A stretch of 64,000 bases of DNA. Source: Candidatus Thorarchaeota archaeon. GTDB taxonomy: Archaea > Asgardarchaeota > Thorarchaeia > Thorarchaeales > Thorarchaeaceae. Location: NCBI GenBank assembly GCA_016839245.1, contig JAEOUN010000113.1, positions 1-64,000 on the forward strand, in the 5' to 3' direction. Positions within the stretch are counted from its first letter, which is position 1. Every line of letters begins with the position of its first letter. Positions 8,664 to 18,149 of the stretch are shown piece after piece. A program made the position numbers and the translations under genes. The notes under the pieces are model-generated. The model was not told the DNA's origin. It was given only the letters and a program-made list of their open reading frames with translations, and did no database searches.

Positions 8664-9995
8664 ATGATAGATGATCAAGTCAATCTTCTCGCAAAATTGG
8701 TATCTTTTGATACACGTAATGATGGAGCCAAACAGAAATCTGGAACTGATTGTCCAGTATATATCAATAGTATATTGGAGAACTATGGATTTCAGACTGA
8801 ATTACTTGAATCTGATGGCTATTTCACTGCGTTTGGACGAAGAGGACAAGGCAAATTCAAGATTCTATTTTTAGCTCATTTTGATGTAGTTCCCTTTGGA
8901 GATGGTTGGAAGACTAATCCACTGACTTTGAAGGTTGATGGTGATAGAGCCTATGGACGAGGTACTTGTGATGATAAAGGCAATGTCGTATCGCTTCTCA
9001 CATTAGCCTCGATGTTAAATGAAAAAGATTTCCCATGTATGACAATGATTGCTGCGACTGGTGATGAGGAAATTGGAGGAAGTCATGGCGCGAAAATGCT
9101 CAACGAGTGGTTGATGAAGAATGGATTGTTCCCAGACCATATTGTAGTTGCTGATGGAATACATCAACAGATTATCCACAGACGTAGAAATATTCTACCA
9201 ACTTTCATTAAAGCAAAAGTAAAGCCAGCTTTACTCAAAGGAACTCCTGAGACCATAAGATTTGCCACTGATACTTTCGGAACTGAAACTCGTCATAGTG
9301 CATATCTACGACTAGGTGTTGATAGGCATGCTATGCTAACAGCTTCAAAATACCTAGATCTCAATCCTGGTGTTGTAGTCTCGCAAGTACGAGGAGCTTT
9401 TGTTAAATCAAATGTAGTGCCTGATTGGGTCGAACTTGACATTATTCATCCTGACCTCAAAGGATCAGAGATCTCTTATGATGTTACTCTGACAAGTATA
9501 ATGAAGCAACTTCTGGCAATTTCACAGGCAGCTTTTCCAACTAGACCTTCTGACAAAGGAAAGATAATCAGTCCTAATTTGTTATCTAAAGAGGATGATC
9601 TCTGGACGTTATATTGCGATATTAGAGCAATGACTAATGATGATGAAGCAGTCAAGAAAGCAATTGAGGAAGCAATTGAAGGCAAGATAGAACTCTTTTC
9701 GCTTCGAGTGTCTAGTGGTGCCGGATTTGTTGAATCTGATCCTAACTCACAACTTATTCGAGCTATGAAGTGGGCTCTCGAAAAAGAGAGTGTGCCTATC
9801 CAGCTAACTGAAGGCTTTGGCGGGTCAGACTCTCGATATTTCTCCGGACAAGGTTCCGATCTTTTTGATTTTGGACCAGAAGGTGATAATCTACATGGCG
9901 CAAATGAATGGGTATCGCTATCTTCCGTGAGGAAGAATGCTGAAGTCTTTCATAGATTACTTGAAGTTTTATCTAGAGATAAGAGCCCCATATGA
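8664..9995 (+). CDS. M20-family metallopeptidase / deacylase
   Basis: A di-zinc amidohydrolase of the ArgE/DapE/carboxypeptidase G2 group, 443 aa. FLAHFDVVPFGDGW carries the first metal His (AHFDVV) and GRGTCDDKGNVV the bridging Asp. ATGDEEIGG has the catalytic and metal Glu pair. The C-terminal FGGSDSRYFSGQG and EGDNLHGANEWV carry the remaining ligands. The lid domain holds an insertion (about residues 170-220, starting RRRNILPTF). The substrate cannot be inferred; DapE, ArgE and dipeptidase annotations are equally defensible. Ends 3 bp from the convergent IleS gene. Confidence 0.82.
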   Translation: MIDDQVNLLAKLVSFDTRNDGAKQKSGTDCPVYINSILENYGFQTELLESDGYFTAFGRRGQGKFKILFLAHFDVVPFGDGWKTNPLTLKVDGDRAYGRGTCDDKGNVVSLLTLASMLNEKDFPCMTMIAATGDEEIGGSHGAKMLNEWLMKNGLFPDHIVVADGIHQQIIHRRRNILPTFIKAKVKPALLKGTPETIRFATDTFGTETRHSAYLRLGVDRHAMLTASKYLDLNPGVVVSQVRGAFVKSNVVPDWVELDIIHPDLKGSEISYDVTLTSIMKQLLAISQAAFPTRPSDKGKIISPNLLSKEDDLWTLYCDIRAMTNDDEAVKKAIEEAIEGKIELFSLRVSSGAGFVESDPNSQLIRAMKWALEKESVPIQLTEGFGGSDSRYFSGQGSDLFDFGPEGDNLHGANEWVSLSSVRKNAEVFHRLLEVLSRDKSPI

Positions 9996-9998
9996 GAA

Positions 9999-12900
9999 TC
10001 ATTTAGGGCTCATCCCAACCTTTAGACCAAGATCGTCTATCTCCCAGTCCTTGACATATTTGTAGTCTTTCCATTTTATCTGATTCTTTTGTCCAACAAG
10101 TTCCAAGGTTTCAGCGCGAGTTTCATTCTTTAGATGAGTTTCAAACAACCTTGCAAGTTCCATAGAGTCATTATCAGAGAATTGGATGACCAAGTCTACA
10201 CTCTGTTCTACTTTCAAGTCGAGTTCTTTTCTCATAACCTGTACTCGTCTGGTAATATCACGAACAAGACCTTCGGCCTCGAGCTCTTTAGTTCTTGACA
10301 CATCGACGTAAACTTTGCCTATCTTGCCATCAGCAGAACTAAGGTGATCTGGAAGACTCTCCTCGAATTCAACATCTCCGGGTTGAAGTGTCACCTTCTT
10401 TCCCCTAACATCAATAGTGGCTTTTCCTCTCTCAAGATTGTCACGCAGCTTTACAGCATCAACTTTCTGAAGTTGCGAAACTAAGTCTTTCATCATTTCC
10501 TTATATCTTGGACCCAATGCCTTGTAATTTGGCTTAATTGATAACTCTGTGAACTCTGCCATGACATCGGTCATTACGGACTCAAATTCTCGTGTGTTTA
10601 GATCATCTAGGAGAAGATGCTCCAAGCTTTGAGCTCGTGTGTGTGTTTCCTTGTCTTTTGCTATCAAAAATACTTTGGCAACAGGATGTCTGAGTTTTAC
10701 TCCTTTCTTATTTCTTGCATGACTAGCGGCACTACGAAGTTCCTGAAGTACATCAAAAGTTGCCTCCATCTCTGAATCCATTAATTTCTCAACGACTAGG
10801 GGCATGTCTGTCATGTTGATTGATTCAGGCAAATCCTCAGAGAATCTCATGAGGAAATCTCTATGGATTTTTTCTGATAAGAAGGGTGTAAATGGATTAA
10901 AGCATCTCAGAAATGTCTGAAGTGTGAAGTACATTACATCATACGCCATGACCTTGTTAGGATCCTCACTATCAAGCCACACCCGTTTCTTAACTAATGG
11001 TAGATACACTCTGCTGAAATCTTCAGAGATAAATTCCAGCAATACTCTTCCAGCATGGTGCCATAGGTACTTGTCCATTTGAAAATGATATTCCTTTACA
11101 ACACTCTGTAGTCGAGATAGTATCCATCTGTCCTCTAGATTTGCCTTCTCAAGAAACTTCATCATTCTTTTTTCATCGAATTTGAAGTTATCGAGGTCCA
11201 TGTAGGTTTCAGCAAATAGTATTACATTCCAGAGCACATCCAGTTTCTTTCTGGTGAGATCTATCTCTTTCGAATCATAGTTCATCCGTGACCAAGAGGC
11301 AGATCGAGTCAACACAAACACTCTGAAGGGATCAGCTCCGATCTTCTCCAAAGCATCCTTTGCCCAAACAACATTTCCTCTCGATTTACTCATCTTTCCT
11401 CCATCTTCATCTAAGACATGCTCTTGACTGACACAATTCTTGAAAGGCGCTTCACCATGCATTACTACAGAAGTGTACAGGAGGCTGTAAAACCACCCTC
11501 TTGATTGATCTACTGCCTCAGTGATGAAATCAAACGGAAAGAGCTGTTTGAACAACGAGGGATCTTTCAAGTAATCTAGACTTGCAGTATGTGCCATTCC
11601 TGAATCAAGCCAGCAGTCTGTCACGAACTGCTCTCGATGCATGTCACCATTGCATTTCTCGCATTTTAATACAACTTCATCAACCCATGGTCTATGAAGT
11701 TCAAACTCCTTTGGGAATTTTACAGCCCTCTCTTGTAACTCCTTTCGTGAACCCATGACGACTTCTTCTCTACAATCGTCACAGACCCAAACTGGAAGTG
11801 GAGACCCCCATACTCTTGATCGTGATATACACCAATCATCGGCATTTGCAACCCAATCACCAAAACGCCCAGATCCTGCCCAATCCGGTGTCCAGTTGAC
11901 TTTTGCATTCTCTTCTACAAGCTTCTCACGGACTCCAGTCATCTTCAAGAACCACTGGGTCTTATCAGCAAGATAGAGGAGTGGTGTATCACATCTCCAA
12001 CAGTGTGGATATTCATGTTCTATTGTCTCTTCATGTACTAGTAGTCCCTTCTTTTCCAGTAATCTTGGAACTTCTACATTTGTATCAAAGACAAACTTGC
12101 CCTCAAACATTGGAACTTCAGAGGTGAATTTTCCTGTCTTTGTCACTGGAGCAAATACTGGTACGTCAAATTCCTTTCCGACATTGAAGTCATCAGGACC
12201 GAATCCTGGAGCAGTGTGTACAAGCCCTGTACCATCATCTACTGTGACATGTGTACCTGTTACAACAGCATGCATGTACTTCTCATCATTTTCCTGGTGA
12301 AATGGAACTTCCTCTTTGAATGGATGTTCATATTTCCATCCAAGCATCTTCTTCCCCATTAGTGAATCAACTATTTTATAGGAATTCACTTTTGCCTTTT
12401 GCATGACTTCTTCAACAAGGTCCTCAACAACCCACCAGAACTCTCTCCCCACATCAACCTTCACGTACTTGTATTTTGGATGAACTGAAACCATTTCGTT
12501 AGATATGAGTGTGAATGGTGTTGTTGTCCATATGACTAGATACTCGTTTGCTTTTCCAGCAAGTTTGAATTTTACATATATTGACGGATCTATCTTTGTC
12601 ATATATCCTTGGGAGACCTCATGTCCAGATAGCGCTGTAACACAACGTGGGCAAATTGGATTGACACGATATCCTCTGGATAACAAACCTCTTTCGTTGG
12701 CAAGTTTGAGAAAATTCCAGACATGTTCTATGTAGTCGTCTCGTCGTGTCTGATAAGCTGTATCAAAATCTAGCCATAGACCTAATCGTACCGAATCATT
12801 CACCCATCGGTCAAGATAATAGTCGACCAAATTCTTGCACTTCTGAACGAAGACATCCATTCCAAGATCTGATTCAATGAGCCCTTTTTCTGCAATGCCT

Positions 12901-13196
12901 TCATTTCTCTCCACTTCCAGTTCAACAGGTAATCCCTGCATGTCCCAGCCTCCTCTCCGCCAGACATTATAGCCTAGCATGGTCATGTAACGGAGCTGTG
13001 TATCTTTCATTGCCCTTCCTCGCGCATGTCCTACATGCATGAAACCATTTGTAGTGGGAGGACCTTCCAAGAAATTCCATCTCGGACCTGTTTTCCTGAA
13101 ATCCACTGTTTTTTCGTAGATATTCTCTTTCTTCCAAAAATCAAGGACATCTTGTTCTATATCCAGCGGATCATATCGTTTTGGCAGTAGGCTCAT
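9999..13196 (-). CDS. ileS: Isoleucyl-tRNA synthetase
   Basis: Class Ia synthetase charging tRNA-Ile, 1065 aa, as in archaeal and eukaryotic IleRS. The HIGH signature is HVGHARG near residue 57, and KMSKS is GGKMSKSRGN near 600. The CP1 editing domain contains WTTTPFTLISN and GTHVTVDDGTGLVHTAPGFG. Zinc-binding Cys pairs are at CPRC, CWRC and CDDC/CEKC. The anticodon-binding helical region and the archaeal-type C-terminal extension (about residues 820-1065) are present. The ATG at 13196 is well placed (MSLLPKRYDPLDIEQ). Monocistronic by position. Confidence 0.97.
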   Translation of the reverse strand: MSLLPKRYDPLDIEQDVLDFWKKENIYEKTVDFRKTGPRWNFLEGPPTTNGFMHVGHARGRAMKDTQLRYMTMLGYNVWRRGGWDMQGLPVELEVERNEGIAEKGLIESDLGMDVFVQKCKNLVDYYLDRWVNDSVRLGLWLDFDTAYQTRRDDYIEHVWNFLKLANERGLLSRGYRVNPICPRCVTALSGHEVSQGYMTKIDPSIYVKFKLAGKANEYLVIWTTTPFTLISNEMVSVHPKYKYVKVDVGREFWWVVEDLVEEVMQKAKVNSYKIVDSLMGKKMLGWKYEHPFKEEVPFHQENDEKYMHAVVTGTHVTVDDGTGLVHTAPGFGPDDFNVGKEFDVPVFAPVTKTGKFTSEVPMFEGKFVFDTNVEVPRLLEKKGLLVHEETIEHEYPHCWRCDTPLLYLADKTQWFLKMTGVREKLVEENAKVNWTPDWAGSGRFGDWVANADDWCISRSRVWGSPLPVWVCDDCREEVVMGSRKELQERAVKFPKEFELHRPWVDEVVLKCEKCNGDMHREQFVTDCWLDSGMAHTASLDYLKDPSLFKQLFPFDFITEAVDQSRGWFYSLLYTSVVMHGEAPFKNCVSQEHVLDEDGGKMSKSRGNVVWAKDALEKIGADPFRVFVLTRSASWSRMNYDSKEIDLTRKKLDVLWNVILFAETYMDLDNFKFDEKRMMKFLEKANLEDRWILSRLQSVVKEYHFQMDKYLWHHAGRVLLEFISEDFSRVYLPLVKKRVWLDSEDPNKVMAYDVMYFTLQTFLRCFNPFTPFLSEKIHRDFLMRFSEDLPESINMTDMPLVVEKLMDSEMEATFDVLQELRSAASHARNKKGVKLRHPVAKVFLIAKDKETHTRAQSLEHLLLDDLNTREFESVMTDVMAEFTELSIKPNYKALGPRYKEMMKDLVSQLQKVDAVKLRDNLERGKATIDVRGKKVTLQPGDVEFEESLPDHLSSADGKIGKVYVDVSRTKELEAEGLVRDITRRVQVMRKELDLKVEQSVDLVIQFSDNDSMELARLFETHLKNETRAETLELVGQKNQIKWKDYKYVKDWEIDDLGLKVGMSPK

Positions 13197-13284
13197 CTTA
13201 GTATCCTCTTATCAGGCATATTATATTGATAATTCGAAAATGGTCTTTTGGCCTTACTAGATATTGAAAGCCATGAATGGTTCT

Positions 13285-13312
13285 GACTAGGAATTTACCG
13301 TTTTGCCTAGTC
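13285..13312. promoter_or_regulatory. Inverted repeat between ileS and the next gene
   Basis: GACTAGG (13285-13291) and CCTAGTC (13306-13312), a 7-bp perfect inverted repeat with a 14-nt loop, lie in the 225-bp gap between two divergently transcribed genes. It could be an operator or leader hairpin for either gene. No T-tract follows. Confidence 0.3.
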
Positions 13313-13478
13313 GATTTGACAATCCATCCTTTTCTCACCTAATAGGGCTCTTTGGTATCTCATCCAGACTCCGTTAAAAAGCTTAGGCTAGACCTAATTG
13401 ACCACGGAATAGGTCTGACCAATGTTTAATTGTCACCTAAACAATGACCATAATCAGCAACTAGGCTGTGATATCATT

Positions 13479-14150
13479 ATGAGCTCTCTTGAAGAACGGT
13501 CTCTGGATAGATTGGCCGATATGGTAATTCAAGTACTCTGGCAAGACCTACTTGAGGTGTGGAAAGCAATCCGAATTAAGATGGATTTAGAAGGCAAAGA
13601 AGCTGTTAGGAGTGCATTTGATGATGCAACAACACGTTTTATGAACGGGCCTTTCAGCGATTATGTCGAAGTCCGTTGGGGAATGGATCTTTGTGTCCAT
13701 TGCAATGATGATAATATTGAGAAGAATGGGATTGCATACGTAAAACCTGATGGAGATGGCTTGGAGTTTAATCAGTGTCTTAATTGCAGAATAGGAATTC
13801 TCTATAATCTTGAAAAAGCAACAGCGAGCCTTGATACCTATACAATTGGATTGGGCAATTCTGCTCAGTTTAATGGAATATCGATCTATTGGAATGCTAT
13901 AGTACCAGATTCAATGAGGAAATTCCTCCCGACCTATGAATTGATACAAGATGGACAATGGTTAGGTACAATTTCCTTTGATGAATCTCTTAATGCCAAA
14001 TTCTTACCATTTGAGGCGATGACTGACTCTGTTTCTAGAAATTCTGAAGACCCATGGACAACAACAATTCCAGGAGTTGTTAATACTGCACTTGAGGAAT
14101 TTCTTTCTGTAGCAAAATATCAGGTTGAAGTAGCATTGGCTTTAAGATAA
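13479..14150 (+). CDS. Unrecognised protein with a four-cysteine zinc-binding motif
   Basis: About 223 aa from the ATG at 13479 (MSSLEERSLDRL); an ATG at 13422 would add 19 residues of low plausibility. The N-terminal third is helical. The middle holds two CxxC pairs about 25 residues apart (CVHC ... CLNC), probably one zinc site. The rest is a mixed alpha/beta domain rich in aromatic residues. No signal peptide or membrane segment. Lies 22 bp upstream of the MazG-like gene and may be co-transcribed with it. Function unknown. Confidence 0.6.
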   Translation: MSSLEERSLDRLADMVIQVLWQDLLEVWKAIRIKMDLEGKEAVRSAFDDATTRFMNGPFSDYVEVRWGMDLCVHCNDDNIEKNGIAYVKPDGDGLEFNQCLNCRIGILYNLEKATASLDTYTIGLGNSAQFNGISIYWNAIVPDSMRKFLPTYELIQDGQWLGTISFDESLNAKFLPFEAMTDSVSRNSEDPWTTTIPGVVNTALEEFLSVAKYQVEVALALR

Positions 14151-14172
14151 TGACAATTAGCAGGTGGTTAAT

Positions 14173-14481
14173 GTGGGGGAAAAATTAGTTCGAGATAAAA
14201 TCCCCGATATAATTCGTGAGCGGGGAAGCTCGCCTATAATTCGTATTGCATCAGGAGATGAACTTGATACTTTCTTGAGAGTCAAACTCGTTGAAGAAGC
14301 TACTGAATTTTTAGAATCCGGTGATTTGGAAGAAGTCGTTGATATAATTGAGGTTCTTGATAGACTCATTGAACTTCGAAGGACAGATCGTGCTATGCTG
14401 GAATTACAGCGAGAAACTAAAAGACACTTTAGAGGAGGATTCGAACAAGGTTTCATTCTATCCTTTGATTCTGATGATTGA
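14173..14481 (+). CDS. MazG-like / phosphoribosyl-ATP pyrophosphohydrolase-like protein
   Basis: A small all-alpha NTP pyrophosphohydrolase-type protein of about 102 aa. The opening KLVRDKIPDIIRERG is a hallmark of the archaeal and bacterial housekeeping MazG-like family. It is followed by LVEEATEFLESGDLEEVVDIIEVLD, where the Glu/Glu and Glu/Asp pairs are the expected magnesium ligands. Likely role: hydrolysing non-canonical nucleotides. The GTG at 14173 is preferred over the GTG at 14164 because GGTGG at 14163-14167 is five bases ahead of it. Confidence 0.7.
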   Translation: MGEKLVRDKIPDIIRERGSSPIIRIASGDELDTFLRVKLVEEATEFLESGDLEEVVDIIEVLDRLIELRRTDRAMLELQRETKRHFRGGFEQGFILSFDSDD

Positions 14482-14599
14482 GAAGCTCACTCTACATACT
14501 CTGAAACTTCTGAATAATTTTATATTCGTCCTCGGCTGCAGATAGTGATGAATACCACTCTGTTTAGTGGTAAAATTATACAATTATGGAGCTATGAAA

Positions 14600-16246
14600 A
14601 TGGCTACTGATGAAATTAAACCAATACCTGAGAAACTTATCACTCATGAGGATGGTGGAGATATCTCTAGGTATAAAGTCGAGAGACACCCTGTAAGGGA
14701 ACTTCCCTATGTTACTCAATCAATCTGTCCTGAGTGTTTCTTAACAGATGATGAAGTTCATGTTATTGATGCAACACTATACGAGGAGAATGGGAAGGTC
14801 ATGTATAAGAAGACCTGCGAGAAGCACGGGGAGTTCATTGATGTTTACTGGGGTGATGCTGAGATGTTCAAGAAAGCCCAGGGCTGGTGGTATAAAACTG
14901 TTGGGCTTGATAATCCTCGAACTGAGACTGTAAAGGGATGTCCTGAAGACTGTGGACAGTGCCCAGAGCATAAGTCTCATACTGCACTTGCACTTCTAGA
15001 TGTGACAAATAGATGTAACCTACGTTGCCCAATTTGCTTTGCAGTTGCTGCTGAAGGTGGAACCATATACGAACCCTCTCCTGAAGAGGTCTTTGATATG
15101 ATGAAGAACCTCAGAAGTAACTTGCCCGTTCCTGCTCCTGCACTTCAATTTGCTGGCGGAGAACCAACTGTAAGCAAGAATCTTCCACAATATATCAAGT
15201 GGGCAAAACAACTTGGCTTCAAACATGTTCAGATTGCCAGTAATGCAATTCGTATTGGCAAAAGCAAAGAATACTTCCAAGAGCTTCGCGATGCAGGGCT
15301 CTCCACGGTCTATATGCAATTCGATGGAGTTACCCCCAAGCCATATCTTGCAGCTCGTGGCACCAACTTATTGCCTCTGAAAAAGCAGGCAATTCAGAAT
15401 GCTCGTGAGATTGGCATGGAATCTCTTGTACTTGTGCCAACTGTCGTACGTGGAGTAAATGATGACCAACTAGGCGCCATCATTAATTTTGCAGCTGAAA
15501 ATCGTGATGTCATTCGTTGTGTTAATTTTCAACCTGTTAGTATAACTGGTCGTATCGACTACGCAGCCCGTAATGAGATGCGTATCACTATTCCAGACTG
15601 TATCCACTTGATTGAAGAACAGACCAATGGAAAAATACCCGCTACTGAATGGTATCCTGTACCTTCCATGATGCCTGTTGGACGCGCTTTAGGTCTTATC
15701 AAGGGCGGTCCAGAGCTTGAACTCAGTTCCCACTTTGCTTGTGGAATGGCTACCTTCATCTTCTTTGATGAAAAAGGCGATTACGCTCCAATTACTGATG
15801 TTCTCGATGTTGACAAATTCCTAGCTCTTCTTGAAGACATCTCCAATCTTTTTGCAGAGCAGAAAACTGGTGCGAGTACTCGTGCTAAGGCAAAACTTGC
15901 TGCAGGTGTTCGTCATATTAAGAAGAAAGGAATAATCAAAGATCTTCTTAGTGCATTCCTGAATCGCGGCGATTATGACTCACTTGCTCAATTCATGCGC
16001 CGTATCATCATGATAGGAATGATGCACTTCCAAGATCCATACAACTTTGATCTGGAACGCGTACAACATTGTGATATTAATTATGCTGTTCCTGATGGCA
16101 GAATCATTCCCTTCTGTACGATGAATACAATTCATAGATCAAGAATTGAGGAGAAGTTTGCCAAGCCAATCGAAGAGTGGAGAAAAGGTCACAAGCCAAC
16201 ACAAGTCGAAGAAGATAGTATTTTAAAACCCTATCAAAGCGATTAA
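14600..16246 (+). CDS. Radical SAM enzyme resembling tetraether lipid synthase (Tes)
   Basis: About 548 aa. The radical SAM cluster motif is CNLRCPICF (CxxxCxxC) near residue 143, followed by QFAGGEPT (the GGEP SAM site). An N-terminal rubredoxin/zinc-like part has CPECF and CEKHGEF, then GCPEDCGQCPEHKS just before the SAM motif. More cysteines lie at the C-terminus (HCDINYAVPDGRIIPFC). This order matches the archaeal MJ0619/Tes family that couples two phytanyl chains into biphytanyl to form tetraether (GDGT) lipids. Assignment is from recalled family features, so a related radical SAM lipid enzyme remains possible. The ATG at 14600 is chosen because GGAG at 14588-14591 is eight bases upstream; a GTG at 14567 would add 11 residues. 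Followed by a terminator. Confidence 0.72.
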   Translation: MATDEIKPIPEKLITHEDGGDISRYKVERHPVRELPYVTQSICPECFLTDDEVHVIDATLYEENGKVMYKKTCEKHGEFIDVYWGDAEMFKKAQGWWYKTVGLDNPRTETVKGCPEDCGQCPEHKSHTALALLDVTNRCNLRCPICFAVAAEGGTIYEPSPEEVFDMMKNLRSNLPVPAPALQFAGGEPTVSKNLPQYIKWAKQLGFKHVQIASNAIRIGKSKEYFQELRDAGLSTVYMQFDGVTPKPYLAARGTNLLPLKKQAIQNAREIGMESLVLVPTVVRGVNDDQLGAIINFAAENRDVIRCVNFQPVSITGRIDYAARNEMRITIPDCIHLIEEQTNGKIPATEWYPVPSMMPVGRALGLIKGGPELELSSHFACGMATFIFFDEKGDYAPITDVLDVDKFLALLEDISNLFAEQKTGASTRAKAKLAAGVRHIKKKGIIKDLLSAFLNRGDYDSLAQFMRRIIMIGMMHFQDPYNFDLERVQHCDINYAVPDGRIIPFCTMNTIHRSRIEEKFAKPIEEWRKGHKPTQVEEDSILKPYQSD

Positions 16247-16262
16247 AGACTATCTTGGACAA

Positions 16263-16300
16263 GTGTGCTCTATTTTGAGCACACTCCTCTCTCTTTTTTT
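16263..16300 (+). terminator. Hairpin terminator after the radical SAM gene
   Basis: GTGTGCTC (16263-16270) and GAGCACAC (16277-16284) form a perfect 8-bp stem with a 6-nt loop, followed by a pyrimidine tract ending in seven T. Confidence 0.75.
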
Positions 16301-16502
16301 GATAAAGTAGTATTTAATCGAAGATGGTTTATAATTAACAGCGAAATTAAGTGTTTGATAACCACTCCGATATAGGTCTTTCAATTCTCTCGGTAGATTG
16401 AAGATAACGAATTATTCCAGATTTTGCAGGATGTTTTAGCATAAAATTTATTATTTCTTAAATTCTTTTAAAGCAAAATTTACATATCTAGACCGAAGCA
16501 AA

Positions 16503-16512
16503 CTTTAATAAG
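16503..16512 (+). promoter_or_regulatory. Possible TATA box of the candidate RNA
   Basis: CTTTAATAAG lies about 25 bp ahead of the beginning of the foldable segment (about 16531), the expected archaeal TATA-to-start spacing, in a gap where no protein gene needs a promoter. Confidence 0.4.
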
Positions 16513-16530
16513 TTCGCATAACATAGCAAC

Positions 16531-16675
16531 ATTGGAGATCGTGTGGGCAAAATACTGCTCAACATATGTAAATGCAAAGGCGAGTGTGTGGGCTAGTTTT
16601 TCGTTACATGCCCTCAATTACGAAACTCCCCCCTCCTACCACGATTTCCCGCATACTCGCCACCTCATCCCTTTA
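16531..16675 (+). ncRNA. Candidate structured RNA with pseudoknot potential
   Basis: A 14-bp stem forms between 16579-16592 and 16648-16661: seven Watson-Crick pairs (GGCGAGT/ACTCGCC) followed by seven more including two G-U. Inside it TTTCGT (16599-16604) pairs with ACGAAA (16620-16625). ATCGTG at 16538-16543 is complementary to CACGAT at 16640-16645, which lies within the large loop, so pairing it would make a pseudoknot. The segment sits between converging genes, after a strong terminator and with its own TATA-like element. It does not match RNase P RNA, SRP RNA or a tRNA as far as I can recognise. The strand is inferred from the TATA position. Confidence 0.45.
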
Positions 16676-16796
16676 AATCATCATCTTCTCAAATAGTAGA
16701 ATTCCTAGGTTCATCAACTATTTAGCACTAAATATGGTCAATGTAAGCAGCTTAACGATTAATTGGAAGCCAAGTAGTATGGCTGCTCTGTTTCTA

Positions 16797-18026
16797 CTAT
16801 TTTTGCAGTTCTCCAGAGACTTGTTCCATGAACTCAAAGAATTCAATAAATCTCTGCACATGATCGCCTGGAATAATGATATGATGATTTGCAAGCGAAT
16901 CTTCTAGAAAATAATCAACTGACTCTTCCAAGGCAACTCTGATTTGAGTCCTGCATCCTTTATCATTAACAAGATTATCAATGATAGTACCTGATGATAT
17001 CCAGAATTTACTGAGATCTTTTCCAAAGATTTTAAGGATAGTAACATCAGTTAATGGAAGTGTTCCACGGATACCAACGCTCAATCCTGTTTCAAAATGA
17101 CTTGTAATCTCATACTCGTCTACAATACGTACTGGTATCGTGCAGTGAGCAAAGACTGCGGTATTGAAGTCTTGATTTACACTAGCAACATTTGCCAGAA
17201 ATGATGAAGAGCCAGTCAATAATCTTACGAGAAGCATCGTGAACACAGATGGAATATCTCCTTCACAGCCCGCAACAAAATTCTCGATATCATTTAGATA
17301 AGAGAGTGCAAAACAACCAGAGATTTCTGTATCCTGAAGAAGCGAGAAACATTGTACTGTTACAGCTGCCAAGTCATTCTTTTCAGTGATTTCGTTCAAT
17401 CTCTGAGCAACCAATCCTGCTTTTTCTATAGACTCATCAGTCACACTTTGGCATTTTGCTTGTGATTGAAATTTCTTCATTTGTTCTGAGAAATTATTAT
17501 CCAAAGAAGCAGGAAGTTTTTCAGTTAACTCACTAATTGGTATATTCTTAATTTCAACTCCCCATCTCTTAGCAACTTGAATAGAATCAACATTAGAGGC
17601 AATTAGCCAAGAAGATGGCTTTCCAACTATTCCAATCTTTTTTGATTTCAAAGATTCTCTTATTGCGTAGTATTGCACCCATTTCTCAAGAAATTCCTTT
17701 ATTTGATTCAATGGCTTGTGCATAATTCTGGCAACTTTTCCTTCTTGCTGTAAATATGCACGGATTTCCATTGCTGCTGGAAGTGAGTTTCGCTCATCAT
17801 AGCTAAGCAAAAGTATAGGCGGATTCAGTTTGTTAGTGTCCAAGAACCGTGCGACATCCTTCTCGGTCCCTCCCGTGCCAACGAAAATGAAAGCGAGCTC
17901 ATCTTTGGGTATCTTATCTTCTCTATTGAGAATTCTTACACCCTTTTGATCCATGACTTTCACGATTTCATCTCTAAGACCTTTTGGTGACATCTGTGAA
18001 AAGAATGGAATGATGTTAATAGGCAT
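16797..18026 (-). CDS. L-fucose/L-arabinose isomerase-fold protein
   Basis: A 409-aa protein with the layout of the FucI/AraA-like family. An N-terminal alpha/beta domain has VGTGGTEKDVARF and LLSYDERNSLPAAMEI. A second domain starts at KKIGIVGKPSSWLIAS. The C-terminal catalytic part carries CEGDIPSVFTMLLVRLLTG, the family signature whose Glu and Asp bind the metal. The N-terminus matches the archaeal branch of uncertain sugar specificity, so it may isomerise another sugar or act as a related lyase. No transport or kinase genes are adjacent to indicate a pathway. Confidence 0.65.
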   Translation of the reverse strand: MPINIIPFFSQMSPKGLRDEIVKVMDQKGVRILNREDKIPKDELAFIFVGTGGTEKDVARFLDTNKLNPPILLLSYDERNSLPAAMEIRAYLQQEGKVARIMHKPLNQIKEFLEKWVQYYAIRESLKSKKIGIVGKPSSWLIASNVDSIQVAKRWGVEIKNIPISELTEKLPASLDNNFSEQMKKFQSQAKCQSVTDESIEKAGLVAQRLNEITEKNDLAAVTVQCFSLLQDTEISGCFALSYLNDIENFVAGCEGDIPSVFTMLLVRLLTGSSSFLANVASVNQDFNTAVFAHCTIPVRIVDEYEITSHFETGLSVGIRGTLPLTDVTILKIFGKDLSKFWISSGTIIDNLVNDKGCRTQIRVALEESVDYFLEDSLANHHIIIPGDHVQRFIEFFEFMEQVSGELQK

Positions 18027-18149
18027 GATTTTCTTACTACCATTTCATGCTATATGATTTTAGGAGTGACTCCTCAGAGACCTCAATCCAAAAACCATAT
18101 GCAACGTTTAATTAATATTCATAGGATTGTAGCAGGATGATGATTTCTT

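Larger units (their letters stand above)
16301..16796. other. About 500-bp non-coding stretch with a structured RNA candidate
   Basis: No reading frame of credible codon use is present. The first 200 bp are very AT-rich. From 16531 to about 16670 there is a GC-richer, highly complementary segment (see the ncRNA entry). Genes on both sides point into this gap, so it is not a promoter region for either neighbour. Confidence 0.55.
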
